64,000 bases of DNA, from positions 2,542,001 through 2,606,000 of the forward strand of contig JAQOTA010000069.1 of NCBI GenBank assembly GCA_029532415.1, in the 5' to 3' direction. Positions 45,614-58,424 of the stretch are shown piece after piece. The translations under genes were made by a program, and so were the position numbers. Origin of the DNA: Marasmius tenuissimus (Eukaryota > Basidiomycota > Agaricomycetes > Agaricales > Marasmiaceae). Positions within the stretch are counted from its first letter, which is position 1, and every line of letters begins with the position of its first letter. The notes under the pieces are model-generated. The model saw only the letters and a list, made by a program, of their open reading frames with translations. It made no database searches and was not told the DNA's origin.

Positions 45614-46305
45614 TTGTTGATGCAGCAGCTGCAGGACGTAGTGAACGGGCGAAGAAAGGTTGCTTCGAATACCCGGCAAGCCAGCCTCTATGATGTGCTG
45701 TGGGAAGCAATGTTTGGGCATCGGGCCTGATGCATGATGGTGCGTCTTAAAGCACTCGGGGGGAATTGATCAAGAATACGGGGCAAACAAGCGACTGAGT
45801 ATCCCGACTTTGTAGCAGTAACTAACTCGCAGAAGGTCATTCTGGTTCATGAAGATTTACGAGCTTTCTTGTATGATTGTCGACCTTCCAAAGCCTACCG
45901 GGTTTTCTGCCATTCATCACCAATAATCGCTCCCAGATGTAATATATCATATCCAATTCTATCTCTTGTGCAGGAAAGCCCAAAAAAATTCATTATGTTG
46001 GTTTTACGCATGATCTACCCTCTGCTGACCACTTTAAATCCTTGAAGGTATTTACTTCACCATAGTGATACCCCGAAATTGTAGTAGAGACACAGTCACA
46101 TATACCGAGCGCGTCAGACTCACCTAATTAAACTTGAAGTGAAGCATGTGAGTACGGAAGGATCCGTTCATGACTCCCAGCCGAATCCTGGGATCCCTCG
46201 CTTATTGTAATTCAAAGTCCAACCACCACGACGCCAGGGGTGTACTTTTCAATCTCCCTATACTTCCATTTCTTCAAGAGAATTTCCTTACAGCACTCGT
46301 TTCGA
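45614..46305. other. 3' region of the membrane protein gene and spacer
   Basis: No gene recognised. The stretch 45640-45960 is repeated, diverged, at about 58640-59030 and so belongs to the duplicated unit of the gene at 44148. Confidence 0.5.
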
Positions 46306-48380
46306 ATGGATCCCCGCGAATATGTGCCACCTGTGGACCGCGAGTTTACTGCACAGTGTTCTCGCCGGTTTCCAAGGGCTCATAACGCGCTTAACGCACT
46401 TCGCAGACTCGGTCAACCACCCTTGGTCATCACCACAGACGATCACTCTTGGCCTCCACCAGAATTTCAGACAGCAATACAAGCAATGGGCGCATTAGGC
46501 AGCAGCAAAGAGACATCCATCGTCCGAGCTGGCTGGGGTGCTCTCATTAGCCCATGGGTGAAAGTCTTCCTTGAGGAAGTTGTTCTCAGACTTCAATGGC
46601 TCCGACACCGCGGAAGGCATTGGTATGCGGGACCATATTCTCATGTGCATTCCGGGGTGCCTTCAGTGAGCGATTGGAGGTGATCACAGGGACGCACGCT
46701 TGTTGAAGCAGACAACACCATACATCGAACCGTTGTTGGTCCGAATATGGTTCAAGGTGCTTGACGAGTGTCATCGTACGTGGTCGATATGGTGTCGATT
46801 ACTTATCATGCTCTCAGTTGAGTCAGACGAGGGTGGTATCACACAGGAATCTGCGAACTTATCACAGGATATTGTCTACGTTCTCGATGAGCGAACGGGA
46901 CTGATGTTCGCTCATCATATCAATTTCCACCTCCCGAAAATTCGGCGAATATCAAACGACGAGCTACTCGCTATGAACGCCTTCATGGCCTTACTTGCAG
47001 GACACGAGGGTCAGGGATCTTTCAATCCCTTGAAGTTCCCTGCTGTTGTACTTCAATTAGTTCCAGCGTTAGTCAATTTCGTCTCGGGGATGATGTTCAA
47101 GCGGAAAATCGACCCTACGGGATCCCCGAATAGGATTCCCCCACATATACATCCCCTGGTGACACTTCCGCTCCGAAACCTGCATACAGTACTTCTCGAC
47201 CCACTGTCGACGGTCATAGCTCTAGACTCTGGTATTTTGAAGATCCTTTTGAAACCATATCCATGCTTCTTTCGGCATGACGACACGCCAAGATTCCAGC
47301 CCGAAGAAGTGAAGTTGGTTTATTGGACTTCGTCAATTCTCCAACGCATTGCACGCTTCACCGTGTACCCTAACGTTTTGCATGCATTCCTCGTAGCCTC
47401 TAGGAAGGTGGACGTTGAGGGATTAGACGCCGAGCTACAAGCCAAGTCGCCTCCTACGTCGAAGTGTTGGAATGAATCGAAGGATAAAGCGACTGTCCTC
47501 CGAGAAATACGGAACGGCCTGTGGGAAGATGGATTTGTGACTTGTGGCAATACAGATGGAGTACGTGCCGTCCGAGTTTCGACCGACCTATGAAAATCAC
47601 TCACCGTTTGAATTTCTAGTGTCTACTCGACGAACAAAGACAAGAGATGAAACCTCGCCAAAAGGTTCAGCATCACCGTCTCCAGTGTTCCGGATGTTCG
47701 TGGATTATATATTGCTCGTTGCAATGTCAGAAGTTATCTTGGAAGAAACACAAGAAGTTTTGCCGAGGCGTGTCACTAAACATATGAGGTAAGTAACTGC
47801 ATCTTTCTGGGAGCTTTTCTCACTCACCTTCCTCAAGCCCAGATATCGTGTTTTGTATCCTACTCCGACTCCCAGTTTTTCGAATCACTCATTGCGAACT
47901 TTCTTGCACTCTATACCCAGCCTATCCAGCGAGCGGTAGATCGCTACAAGCTTCAGTTGGTTGAGGTTGAGAGCTTATCCGAAGACCAACAACTCATAAA
48001 AGCGGGGATCAAGAATCCTATCATCTACCTCAACTTCGACACCTCAGTTACGCCCATGCCCGACCATGAGACCCTGCAGATTTCCGATCCAGCTACACTC
48101 GCAAGTCGACGTGAACCGCCCATTTTGCCGTTCGACCTGAGGGGTTGTACTCAAATGTGGGCTCACTCTGCGGTAGACGACGGTAGACGAAACAATTATC
48201 CTGGCGGTGGCAGCATTTCCGACATATGACAAGGATATTGAGTTGATACAATGTCTATGTCGGTGTGAAGTGCCTGGCGAGGACTACATACAAGACATGG
48301 ACTCCTACCGCAACATAGAAGAGTCTGGGTTCTGGGAAAGGATACGCGATGAACTAGCCCGGGAAAAGGAACGAGCGTGA
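46306..48380 (+). pseudogene. MYND-like family gene, copy D, with frameshifts
   Basis: Starts MDPREYVPPVDREFTAQCSR at 46306. After ISPWVKVFLEEVV the frame changes near 46590, then a long open part runs from about 46700 (YIEPLLVRIWFKVLDECHRT, VLQLVPALVNFVSGMMFKRK, ILKILLKPYPCFFRHDDTPR) to an intron after CGNTDG (GTACGT..TTTCTAG). The finger follows: LQCSGCSWIIYCSLQCQKLS then WKKHKKFC, again without a first CxxC pair. After a second intron: PIIYLNFDTSVTPMPDHE. Near 48173-48190 GGTAGACGAC occurs twice in tandem, a ten-base duplication that shifts frame just before LAVAAFPTYD. The tail ends at the TGA 48378-48380. The long central frame suggests recent function. Confidence 0.75.
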
Positions 48381-48810
48381 AGTCTCAAGTAGGGTAGCGA
48401 AGCCTCGGGAATTAGGTATGTTTTACGTTGCTCCTGATGCATTAGTCTGTTCTTGGTCTTATTCAGCGGTAGGATTTTACCTTCATACTGTAAGGCTGGT
48501 AGACGAGTAGATTAGAGGACCGAGTATGATCTTGTCGATTAACGTACATGTAGCCATTGAACTTATTAATTGCATCCTTGGATTTGGCACTCGAAGTAGG
48601 CTGACTGTTACGCCATCGGAGCCTAATCAGTATCAGCCATGGCTTCACAGGACCAGGAACAGAGAACCCGTCAAGGACAAACACGCAAGAAAACCCCGAG
48701 GAGAGTCAATTAACGTTGGACATTGAATCAACGAGCTATTCTGTTGGTTTTTTAATGAACTTCTAATGGGCTCGTTTGCTAAGACTTCCGGAAAAAAGTG
48801 CGATCCCGAA

Positions 48811-48935
48811 GACACTTCGATGCAAAGCACGTTCAACGACGAAAAGTGATTCAGAACCGCAAGCAAGTATACAAGAGAGACAGCCAAATAGTCCAATCAC
48901 TGACCTCGAGCCCATACAAACTTATCATGTCCGAG
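48811..48935 (+). pseudogene. Fragment of the 44148 membrane protein gene
   Basis: ACACTTCGA.GCAAAGCACG, then AAGTATACAAGAGAGACA and TCACTGACCTCGAGCCCATAC match the cytoplasmic-tail coding region at about 45250-45355. About 125 bases remain, next to MYND copy D. Confidence 0.75.
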
Positions 48936-51039
48936 GTCCCATCAAGCCCTAGATACCACCACTTATTCATGATGGACACCTCAGAATTATACCTTTGAAC
49001 CTTTCAAGTCAAGTAGACCTCTTCCACTACGGCGTGCTTGTTGGTGGAAGAGTTTAGTTTCTCCGATCTTGTTGCTTGAGAAACTCGAGTCATTACTTGC
49101 TCAGAGCTCCCTTGAGAGCACTGAAATGAGACTGCTGTAGTATCGTGCCTCTGTTTATAGTGCAACAACCTCGATTTAACATTTCCACGCTGCGATAACC
49201 ATGTTTTGATAATTCCCGAATTTGGCCGTATCGCGGCACCCAACAGGTCTGGTCGCTTTCGGCAGCCCTTATCTTTCGAGCCTTACATCAGCAAAATACC
49301 CAAACAGTTGTAAGGCCATTTCATACCTCAATACCCGTTAGGTAGTACGAAACCCACTGTACCTGGTTGCGAGCAGGAACGGACTATATAACAGTATTAA
49401 AACTTTTCCGAAATCGGGAAAAAGAGCAAGAATCCGTGAGCACGAAACCAGTAGAAAATAACAAATTCGAGTACCTTCTAACAAGTATTGAGGATGATAC
49501 TGAAGAGCGAAGCTTGCTGCGAGTTGCGCAGAATGCACCGGGTTTCGAGAGGTTTTAACCAGTTTCAGGCAGAGTGCCGGATAGGGGAGGTTGCGGCAAA
49601 TAGCAGAGGGTATTACGGGTACCATCGGATGGTAGAGAAAGTAACGGATAATGGGGAAGGTCATAAATTGTAGGAGGTGTAATGAAGAGTGGGTATATCA
49701 TCGGAATTACAGGACCAGGACTCACAGGTAGCGCAGCTAGCCAGGTATGATACCAAACTCACGGCTTCCACGCTGGATATGGAGTGAAGAAATAGGATTG
49801 TCATTATAATAACATGTACATACACCACAGAATACATAGCAAGAATACGTGAAATTGAGACAGAGGGGTCATACATCATCAACTTCAATACAACGGCAGT
49901 GACAAGGGCCTACATGGAGATAAGCACTCGTGAAGCTGATAAGGAGCTAGATGGGGAACATACCAGATAATGAGTTGCAAGAACGTGAACAGTAAACCTG
50001 AAAGGCAGTATGTCCCTTGTTGTATGGTGTCTGGTGGACGTTGAACCCGAGTCCTGACTCACTACATTCAACGGTGGTCTGCATTCTGTATTCCTATAGA
50101 AGTGTATCAAGACTTCATGCCACTGTAATGAGTAGAAGCGAATACGCACACAATACAGTGCATATATGCGCCTAAATGATGTGCGAGAGCGGCAAATCTA
50201 AATATGGTCAAAGCGGAAAATCAGCAGCACGACGACGGGGATGAAAGGGCAAACTCACATATCTGTGCATCCCATGTTCAGTTTGTTGGTAGTAGGTACT
50301 AAGAAATGCGAGGCTCAATCAGTATACAAAAGGCGACTGACGAATAGGTGAACACATGTCTGAATGCAATTCCTCATGGTTGTGATCAGAGAAACAGGAT
50401 GGGCAACGGAGACAACATGTTGAGTAGCTGGTCGTGCAAAACAAATATAATAGACAGTGAGGGGACGGGTGAATCGGTGGTGATGGGGGAAGGGAAAAAG
50501 ATGGGATTGATCATTTGAAAAGTGTCGCGTTTATATACCCTCGAGGTGGTCCATACGCCTTTGTGATAACGGTCAAAAGGTTGGGATAATGACGTCGGTG
50601 ACGATGTATGGAAGTCGTAAAACCAGAAAACTAGATCATAATGACATTACAAGTCGTCAGTACAACTACAGGAATGAAAAACCACAATGTTGTACGCACC
50701 TGGACCACAAATCTATTTCATCCCACTAGGTATAAGGCTGAACAGTCTTCTCAGTTTTGGGTGAGGGTTATCGATTGTCGAATCCATGAGTAAAAATTCA
50801 GAGGAGATTGAGCGATGATAATGCTGGTTGAGAGTCAAGAGGGGAAAAGGTTTTGACGCGCGGACAGGCCAGGGATATATTTGAGACTCCGACAAGAATC
50901 CAGCGCAAGCGCCCCGAGGGCACGTGCGTTCGGTTCTTGCCGGGACACCTACTCCGGTACTCACACTGGTTCAAGTTGGCATGATGGCTCCAATCAAACC
51001 CACTCGTCCACAGTCCTCGCTTAGGCGGATAGAATACAC
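48936..51039. other. Gene-poor stretch
   Basis: Only short open frames without motifs. A TATATA-like element lies near 50533. I see no gene, repeat array or transposon end that I can support. Confidence 0.4.
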
Positions 51040-51234
51040 ATGGAACCCCTAGATATCATTTCCAACATCTTTTGGACAATTATCATTGCTCAATCCCTTG
51101 ACAACATGTTAAAATCCTTCAAAACCCATGAGGACCCCCCGAAACCAGTCACAACGCCTTTCGCTCGTCATGACGAGTTCGGTAGGGCACAACCCCGGAT
51201 ATGGTTTTTGGGGGTTCTAACGGGTTTTGGGTAA
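51040..51234 (+). CDS. Possible first exon of an unidentified gene
   Basis: ATG in good context (ACACATGG). The reading MEPLDIISNIFWTIIIAQSL then RIWFLGVLTGFG runs to a GTAAGT donor at 51231. Hydrophobic N-terminal segment. The following exon could not be identified, so this may be a real gene start or chance. Confidence 0.3.
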   Translation: MEPLDIISNIFWTIIIAQSLDNMLKSFKTHEDPPKPVTTPFARHDEFGRAQPRIWFLGVLTGFG

Positions 51235-51689
51235 GTTTCAACCATATCCTAACTGCGGTCTGATACTCTTACAGCCACCCGCAATCGTGTAAACGCGTTG
51301 CGGGACTTGTACCAAGGTACAACACTCTTCAAATTCACTACTATCGGATCGGCATATTTTACTTACGCCAATCCGTTGTACCTAGGTCTCAACCTTTCCG
51401 GCATTTTGCTGATGTAGTATCGCGGGAAAACTCATTTTATGAAGGTCCAATCTCAAGTACAGAAAATAACTAGAGGGCACACCTACCAATATTATCCACT
51501 ACGCCGACTATCAAAAGCACGTCGAGCACAAATGCTCAAGCACGTCAACGGTTCACACTATGTTTCGGCAATGAAGCGAATCACGTACGTTTTCGGCAAT
51601 ATAATACATTTTTGACTGAAAAGTACCAAGCCGAGCCCAAGCACGAGGCTTTGAGCCCAGCCCGAGCCCGCGCATCACTAGTAGCTATA

Positions 51690-54600
51690 ACGAGGCTATC
51701 TGGTAGGGAATGTAAACGGTATTCTCGCCGGAAGATGGTGGAATACTCTCAGTCCAGACGCTTTTGAGCCATATCCAGACGGCGGTGATGTAAATAAATT
51801 AGGGAGTAGATGATTGTCCGAGACAACCGTCGAATTACTGACCAGGCGTACAATACATGTACCCGTATAATACATTATAATCACTAAGACCCGCATAGCT
51901 CTACATCATAATTAATACTTGGGAGAGAACAGATACTGTGGCTGTCCCGGTCGTGTGACTGCGAAGATCGAAGCCGGACCAAGTTCGACGTTGGCTGCTG
52001 AGATTGAACTTTACGACGATGGAATGCTTCGGGGCATCGTTTATTCTTGCATTCTGTGTATCGTGTCTCAAAGAGAATATCTTTTCCATCCGTAACCTCC
52101 GAGCGTCAACCCGAGATCCTACGCAAACGCATTGACGCGCATCAGTTAAGATCCGAAAGCCACGAGCGGACTTGGGGGAGCTATGCCCTGTGGGTCCCTC
52201 CCGTTCTGAAATCAAGGCGCCGAAGGACAACATCGCAAGACGGCGGAGACGTTTCTATATGAAATGGGGCTGATCTAATATTGTGTATCATAGCCTATTA
52301 GCGAAAGATGGTGTACTTGTATAGTAATAGTGAGACGAGCAAATAAATAGAATCGAAACTGTCTGAGCTTTGAATAAATATGCGTCTATGCTACAACTCT
52401 AGATGGTGGCGGACTAAAAATACAAACTATGATGAAGTCGATTCATTGGGTGATTGCAGCGGTTGGAGAAAGTGAACTGATTGAGGATGGTGTGATTACG
52501 ATGATTGTAAGTAGTCTAGTTGGGGATTATTTGCGACAGACGGGGATGAGTTGAAACTTCGTGGGTTGCACCACGAAGCCGAGGTGTATCCAGTGTCATT
52601 TCGGCGAGCCAAGACGATATCAGACAACCGAGCAACCTAATCAAACAAGCCCCTTGAGCTTGATGAAGGCAGACAAGGTGTCATCAATGCAATAGCGCAC
52701 AAAAAAGAACTCGGAAACCAAGAGACGGATAGCCGTGCAGTGAACGAAAGTGGAACTGTAGTGCATTGTCTCAATGAACAGGGGGGGAGACAGTGACTGA
52801 CAGACTCACAACATGAGATTAGTAATGGAAAATGGTGGGGAAAAGGTAGTGTTCATCGCGAGTTGCGCTAGGAATTCTCTGGAGTGGCGGGCGGCAGATA
52901 AGCAGGATGACGAGGGAGAGAAACTTCGCGAGACGTCACCGTACAGGTCAATTCTTACCGCTGCACTCGGAATTCGTGCACTTCCCGTTCTTGTCGACTT
53001 TGGATCCACAATGGGCACAATACTGGGAATCCATGATTGTGCTGGAGGTTTGAGGTGCTGGAAAACATACTCCGCAATGGTTTAAAAACCAAAACCTGAA
53101 CACTCATATTCGTCGCTTATACCTTGTTCTGAAGCGCTTCCTGGGTCAGTTCGGGACAGCGCGCAGAGTTGCGATGAGCCTAGTAGCGAGTGTGTGTTCA
53201 GTGGGTCCAGCTGTACCTATCGGAGTCAACAAAACATTTCTGCTGGATATTGATGCGCCTTATTGGGAAATGGAGCACTGTTTTTGGTGCGAGATGGCTG
53301 GCCAATCCGTCCAACCAGAGGCAATAGTGGTTTGTCACTGTCTGTACCAAATACGATAACACTCAACTTACGCCACCTGCTATTTTGACGGTGGTTCCGC
53401 AAATGGAGTACATAGTTTCAGCATCGATTTGACTCTATGAGTATCGGAAAGGAAGACAAGAAAAACCGTTTTAAGCCCGATACATCTTTAGGCGGGGTTG
53501 TTGGGTCTCCTTAAGTAATAAGGACAGACCATAGGAAAATTTGAAAAGCCTGACCTGGAAAACTTGGCATCAAGCCGAGTCTGACCCAGGGGGACAAGGG
53601 TGACCTACCTTTCTATGGACCCACACCTCACCCACATGGACACGGGCCTTTCCAATCTTTCCCGTGGCACTCTCATGAACACTGGTATGATAGCCTGTAT
53701 CTCGCGTACCTTGTCTGACTTCATAACGGCGTATACATCTCAGTTAATGGTGACCCTATCCTGGCGGAGAGCTCTTTGTCGTTCGAGGTCCTCTAGTGAC
53801 AAATGAAGGTAAGAATAAGCTTATTACAGCAAATGATGAAACTAGATCGGTGGCTGAAAAGCGCTAGGGTCAATATTCCAGCTGAAATCATTTGGCCTTT
53901 CGTGACGTACAATCACTTGCTACCTCCAGCTGCAAAAGATGGAGACACCCAATGCCAAAGATATCGGATAGTTCTCCCTCGACGAAGACAAAAAGGCAAA
54001 GGAGTACCGCGTTTTTCCTGAGAGAAAAAAAAATCAAATCTATGCTCTGGTTCCAGAAAGTGCAGGAAAGTGAGCTGCAACTCATCAGATCAGTCGGGTG
54101 TGGGCGGTGTGTGTGCTTGCTGTACGGCACTCAAGTGGGTAACCAGGTTGAACATATCAGGCTCTGTGATGAATCGATGATGGATAACAGCTCATTCCAT
54201 GTACACGTGCACTCAGACTTTGACATCACATGGGATCTCATCACCTTCAGAAAGATGGAACGAATCATAGTCGCTATGAAAGAGTGAGCTGGATTTGCGC
54301 TTTAGGTTTTACTCCTCCTTGTTTCAAACACACGAAAGGAGCCGCTCGTGTCACCCGTACCTCCTCTTTTCTAACCATCGGATCCAAGAAGGTAAGGTCC
54401 GGATTTACCACCATCTTTGGGGCTTGGATATATACAAGGGCCGAGGCACAGAGTTATAAGACCACAGTGAAGCCACATCATGGAAAATGAGCAGGATATT
54501 CTGGCTCTTTTGAGAGGCTCACAATGTTGGCGAAGAAAGATATGGAAGCGATGATCCCCTCATTTCCTGCACTGGGGTCGGGAAGATACCCCTCGAGGCC

Positions 54601-55200
54601 CTCCAGTGGGTATCATAGTCAGCCAACCATACGGACCGAGAAGCATACGTCCCTCCCGGCCGGGCCTTGTTGAATGGAGGGCACGATCGGTTTTGGCGGT
54701 CCGCTTCTCCATGACAATGGGGAATCCTCCGTGCATAACCTCCACATCACTGTCCCGCCACAATCTCCACTCATAGTATCTCAATCTACTTGGGCCAAAC
54801 GCTCTGGCAGTCATCCATTAGCGGTTGCCTACTAAGAGAATCAAGTAAAGGAGATTGACGATACAGAGGCAATCGGGTCTAGCAACGATGGCGACCAAAT
54901 TTTGAAGGACTAAGATGGTTTGATGTCTGCCCACCGACGTCACTCTTGAACGATGAGGTCAATGAGCTCGATCTAAGTACATCTACGACCTCACTCTATG
55001 ATAACTAATCTTCTATGAGTCCCCGACCTCCTTCCACCCTTACTATGAGGTTGGTGCTTTCCTCGCACTCCTTCATCGCTCTATGTATTTAATTTATCTT
55101 CTGCCTTACGAATTGTTTCCAATCTACTCTCATGTATTCGCCTCTTTGCTGTTCCTGCTATCGCTGTATGATTCTCCCTCTCCATCACCTCTACTGCAAA
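51690..55200. repeat. Segmental duplication, unit I
   Basis: Collinear with 59980-64000 in direct orientation. Matching landmarks: AATGTAAA..CGCCGGAAGAT (51709 and 59995), GTGGGTCCCTCCCG (52189 and 60542), GAGATTAGTAATGG (52814 and 61484), GACTCTATGAGTATCGGAAAGGAAGAC (53430 and 62134), GATGATGGATAAC (54176 and 62836) and CATCGCTCTATGT (55072 and 63827). It holds the zinc-ribbon gene at 52641-53034. Plus-strand frames at 52047-52262 and 53892-54287 have partners in unit II (60239-60598 and 62746-63195), including a conserved DESMMDNSSFHVH segment, but coding status is uncertain. Confidence 0.85.
52641..53034 (-). CDS. Small zinc-ribbon protein, 85 aa
   Basis: Three exons on the minus strand: 53034-52959, 52876-52810 and 52755-52641, with introns of 82 and 54 bases (GTAAGA and GTGAGT donors); phases match and the total is 258 bases including the stop. 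Exon 1 encodes YCAHCGSKVDKNGKCTNSEC, a CxxC..CxxxxC treble-clef or zinc-ribbon pattern as in zinc_ribbon_2-type N-termini. Exon 2 gives EFLAQLAMNTTFSPPFSITN, exon 3 gives STFVHCTAIRLLVSEFFFVR and ends AFIKLKGLV. The opposite-strand open frame 52813-53085 is regarded as its shadow. Very short for this fold, so it may be truncated, with the C-terminal exons newly recruited. A broken paralogue lies at 61313-61736. Function unknown. Confidence 0.5.
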
Positions 55201-58200
55201 TTACCTGTAACTCTTTGAACAGGGCGTGGATTGCTTGAGTCACTTGGCACAGCTCACTGGTTTGAGGTGTTCCGATACGACTTCTGGGTTCAAGGCTACG
55301 TCAACTTTGAGAATAAACTGTGCCCACTGCGGTCCACGAGACGAGATGAGCTATCCTCCGTTTGAAGTTGTTTCGGACCTTGCCGAAAAAATCGCTGCCA
55401 AGCGCTTCGAATCGAGCGCTCAAAGCGATTATGTAGGCTCAACAGCAGTGCTGCGACAGTCAGAGGTAAGTCATCACGGCGACACTGGAGCTTTGCACAT
55501 ATACCTATTCGAATTGTTCGAAGCCCTATGTGTTGATCTCTCCATAACTTGACCTCGGCAATGCGTATGGTCCGATCCCGCAATCTCAAGTGACAGAAGG
55601 GCTGCATATTCCGTAGGAGCCTCTTCAAAGATTGACCTCCCGAGCTGAGCCAGAGGTCGCTACTTCTCCCTGCCGTTTGAAGTACCACAGCTCTCAACAA
55701 CGATGTTTCATCGATCATTTCATAACGTTGCTGTGGTACATACCTCTCATTGACCCGTGCCCACTGGCGCAATAGGTGGACGTCCTTAGAATTTTGACGA
55801 AGCCGAGACGAAGCCAGCGTCCGGCTGAGTGATGGAGGAGGAGGATACGATGAGGCAAAAACATACATTTCCTCTCGTAATAGTATCTGTAAATCTCGAT
55901 TAAGTTGCTGGCGTCGGGGAGCACGATCGTCGCTGAAAGACCTGGTAGATTAGATTAGATCAGATTCACATGCCAGCCAATTCGGAAATAAAACCGCTCC
56001 CACGGCATCACCGCTACCCCCTGCTGACCTTGACGTGTTTCGTTTATACTGTTCAAACACGTATCTCCCGACCATTTCTGTATCCCTCCATGCTATTTCC
56101 TCTATCTCAAGCGTGTCGCCTTAATCCGCTTGAATTTTGAGGACCGGTGGAAAGATGGAAAGATGCTTCCCCTCGTCCCGTTCTTGGCAAGGACCGAGGA
56201 CAAGCATAGACTTAGAAAGGCAATGGACAATATTTGGAACCTAAATAATCTTCTGTGACGTCTAGAATCGTCGGTAATGACCGGGACCGGTGGCCGGTGA
56301 CCTTCGCGACCAGTCAGGTATGTATGCCTTTGAATTTATGACGATCCCAACTGACCAGTGACTAGCCATCTTTTCCCAAGCTATCTTGCGATCGTGCTTC
56401 AGGATGAAGCTCACTCAAGCGGCTCCAACTCAAACGCTACTAGATGTCAAGAATAGGAGGAGGCAGAAAATTTACGGGAGTTTGGGTGTCTACTCACGGT
56501 ACGTCGCTGTAGCGTGTTTACTCGCGCGCTCAACGCTGAATTGGTGGATTGCTCCATCGCAAGAATCTACCAGTGTCGTCATTATCGCATCTTCCAACTG
56601 CATCGCCGTCACTCCACCCTTTAAACCCGTTCACCTTGCATACAACTTACAACCAACCTGCCCCAGCCTCGACGCTTAATCAGAAGGAATTCAACAATCG
56701 TATGCCCGAAGATAGTTGTAGATGGAGGAATGCACATCCTTCCCGGGTCCCACTGATGCTTTTAAGGATGAAGGACCTTGGTACGTGTCATCCACATCTT
56801 CTCGTCGTATCTTTGCTAACATGTTGTCCCTTAGAAATTGAGTGTGGGAGTGATGTCGTCTCCGGCAAAAATACGCCATCGCCCCATCTCTCCGATCCGA
56901 TAGTGTAAACGTCGGATCTGGCTTCTCTGGGACCGGTGAGGACGCTTCTATCGTCGTCTTTGAAGTCACCTTGACCCTCGTTTGTCTCTAAGATCGTCAT
57001 TATTCAGCAAGTACTGTTACAGGTTCTGGTTACAATCTCGTCAATATCTTTCGTTTTAACGTTCGACACCACGTAGTGTCTGCTGGTGCCAGTCGCCCTG
57101 CCTTCCTCTCTCCTCTCTTCTACTGCCTGGTGTTGGAGATATACCTCGCGGGCGTTCGCTACTCTTCCTCGATCTGGGGCCAAGGTTGGGATAAAGATGG
57201 TAGATGGGTTGGTTTGGCGGTCGGAAGGAACGGGCGGTTTTGGGCTGGCTGTGGAAGGGAGGGTCTTGCAAGTCGATGGTCAAGAGGTACGTTGCAGTCC
57301 TTGGCTAGTGTTGCGGGCCTACCTCGATGCGTCATCTAATTCACTTTCAGGCGTAACTGAGAAGAACAAGGATTCGTTCGGATCCCGCGATCATATCGCT
57401 GCTGCTATCCCTTCCTACGCGCAAAGTATGTTTCACTCCGGTATGAGGCCTTCAGCATTGACCTAACCCCGAGACAAACAGAATAGTGCCATTTCGCCCG
57501 CCGAAGGAGGATATAGCACCTGGGACGTAGACTACCTTCCTCCGCCATTGTCGACGAGTCAGACTTGTGCAAACCCAATACATCTATGTTGCTCAACTTT
57601 CTACCTAGAGATAGCTAAGGACAGTTGTTCAAATCCCGGCTTTGTCCCCAGGGATTTACACGACGAAGCTGGCTAGCACATATCAAGTACGGTCGGGATA
57701 CCTGCAGCGCATAATAGATTTCTTCTGCCAAGTCAACTCTCCTGACTCCAATCTTCCTGCTAAGTCTACCGCTTGTGAAACGCTTCGGGAATATCCTTGA
57801 ATTTCTATCTTCGTGGTACTTCAAGTCGTTGCACTGCAACTGCAGATTCGGTCTAACTCCCAATTTTTTATGAGGTCGGGCTCGTTATGACAGCCGATTC
57901 AATGTGAAGAGTGAGTTTTTGGAAGCGTGTCGACTGGATGCTTGATATCATGTGCCCTTATAACCGAAGAAGTAATAGTCCGTAATCCCCAGTGTATGGT
58001 ACGTCAAGCGTGAGGGTTTCGATCGAAGTAGAGTTGGAAAGATTCATAGCTTAAACAGCAAAATGAGTTATGCTATCACCAAACGCAAAAAGGGGTAAGG
58101 CTCACATTTGTGAATGAATTGATATCCAGGATACGGGAGAAACTCGAGTGAATACGGACATCGAGACGGAGAGATTCCAACGACTGCTGGTTACACAGTT

Positions 58201-58420
58201 TCAAAAGCTATGTCAGGTCCATCGACGTATCCTAGTAGCTCGGAAAAACGAAAAGAGACAGGCCCTTTGGAGAGAGCGGCGGATGTACGTTTATTCAGCT
58301 CTTCCATACCTCACGACCTATCGTATGACTGAAAACGGAGGCGGGGATATTGATATGTTTGAGAGTGACTAGCAGCTGACAAGTATTGGGCGCCCTATAC
58401 TTCTGACAGCTGAGCGCTGG
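55201..58420. other. Region with scattered unrecognised exon-like frames
   Basis: No gene recognised with confidence. Exon-like pieces with plausible splice sites: MKLTQAAPTQTLLDVKNRRR (56404, followed by GTACGT), a piece ending VPLMLLRMKDL (GTACGT at 56780), GFSGTGEDASIVVFEVTLTL (about 56905-56980) and VGIKMVDGLVWRSEGTGGFG (about 57186-57245). These could be one plus-strand gene between 56400 and 57480, but frames do not join cleanly. The frame 58148-58372 (MNTDIETERFQRLLVTQFQK) has natural composition yet no partner. Confidence 0.3.
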
Positions 58421-58424
58421 TCAT

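Noticed and set aside
52813..53085. Plus-strand frame MRLVMENGGEKVVFIASCAR conserved in both duplication units
   Set aside because: Conservation is explained by the segmental duplication, and the opposite strand gives a phase-consistent zinc-ribbon gene. Retained only as a shadow, with some doubt.
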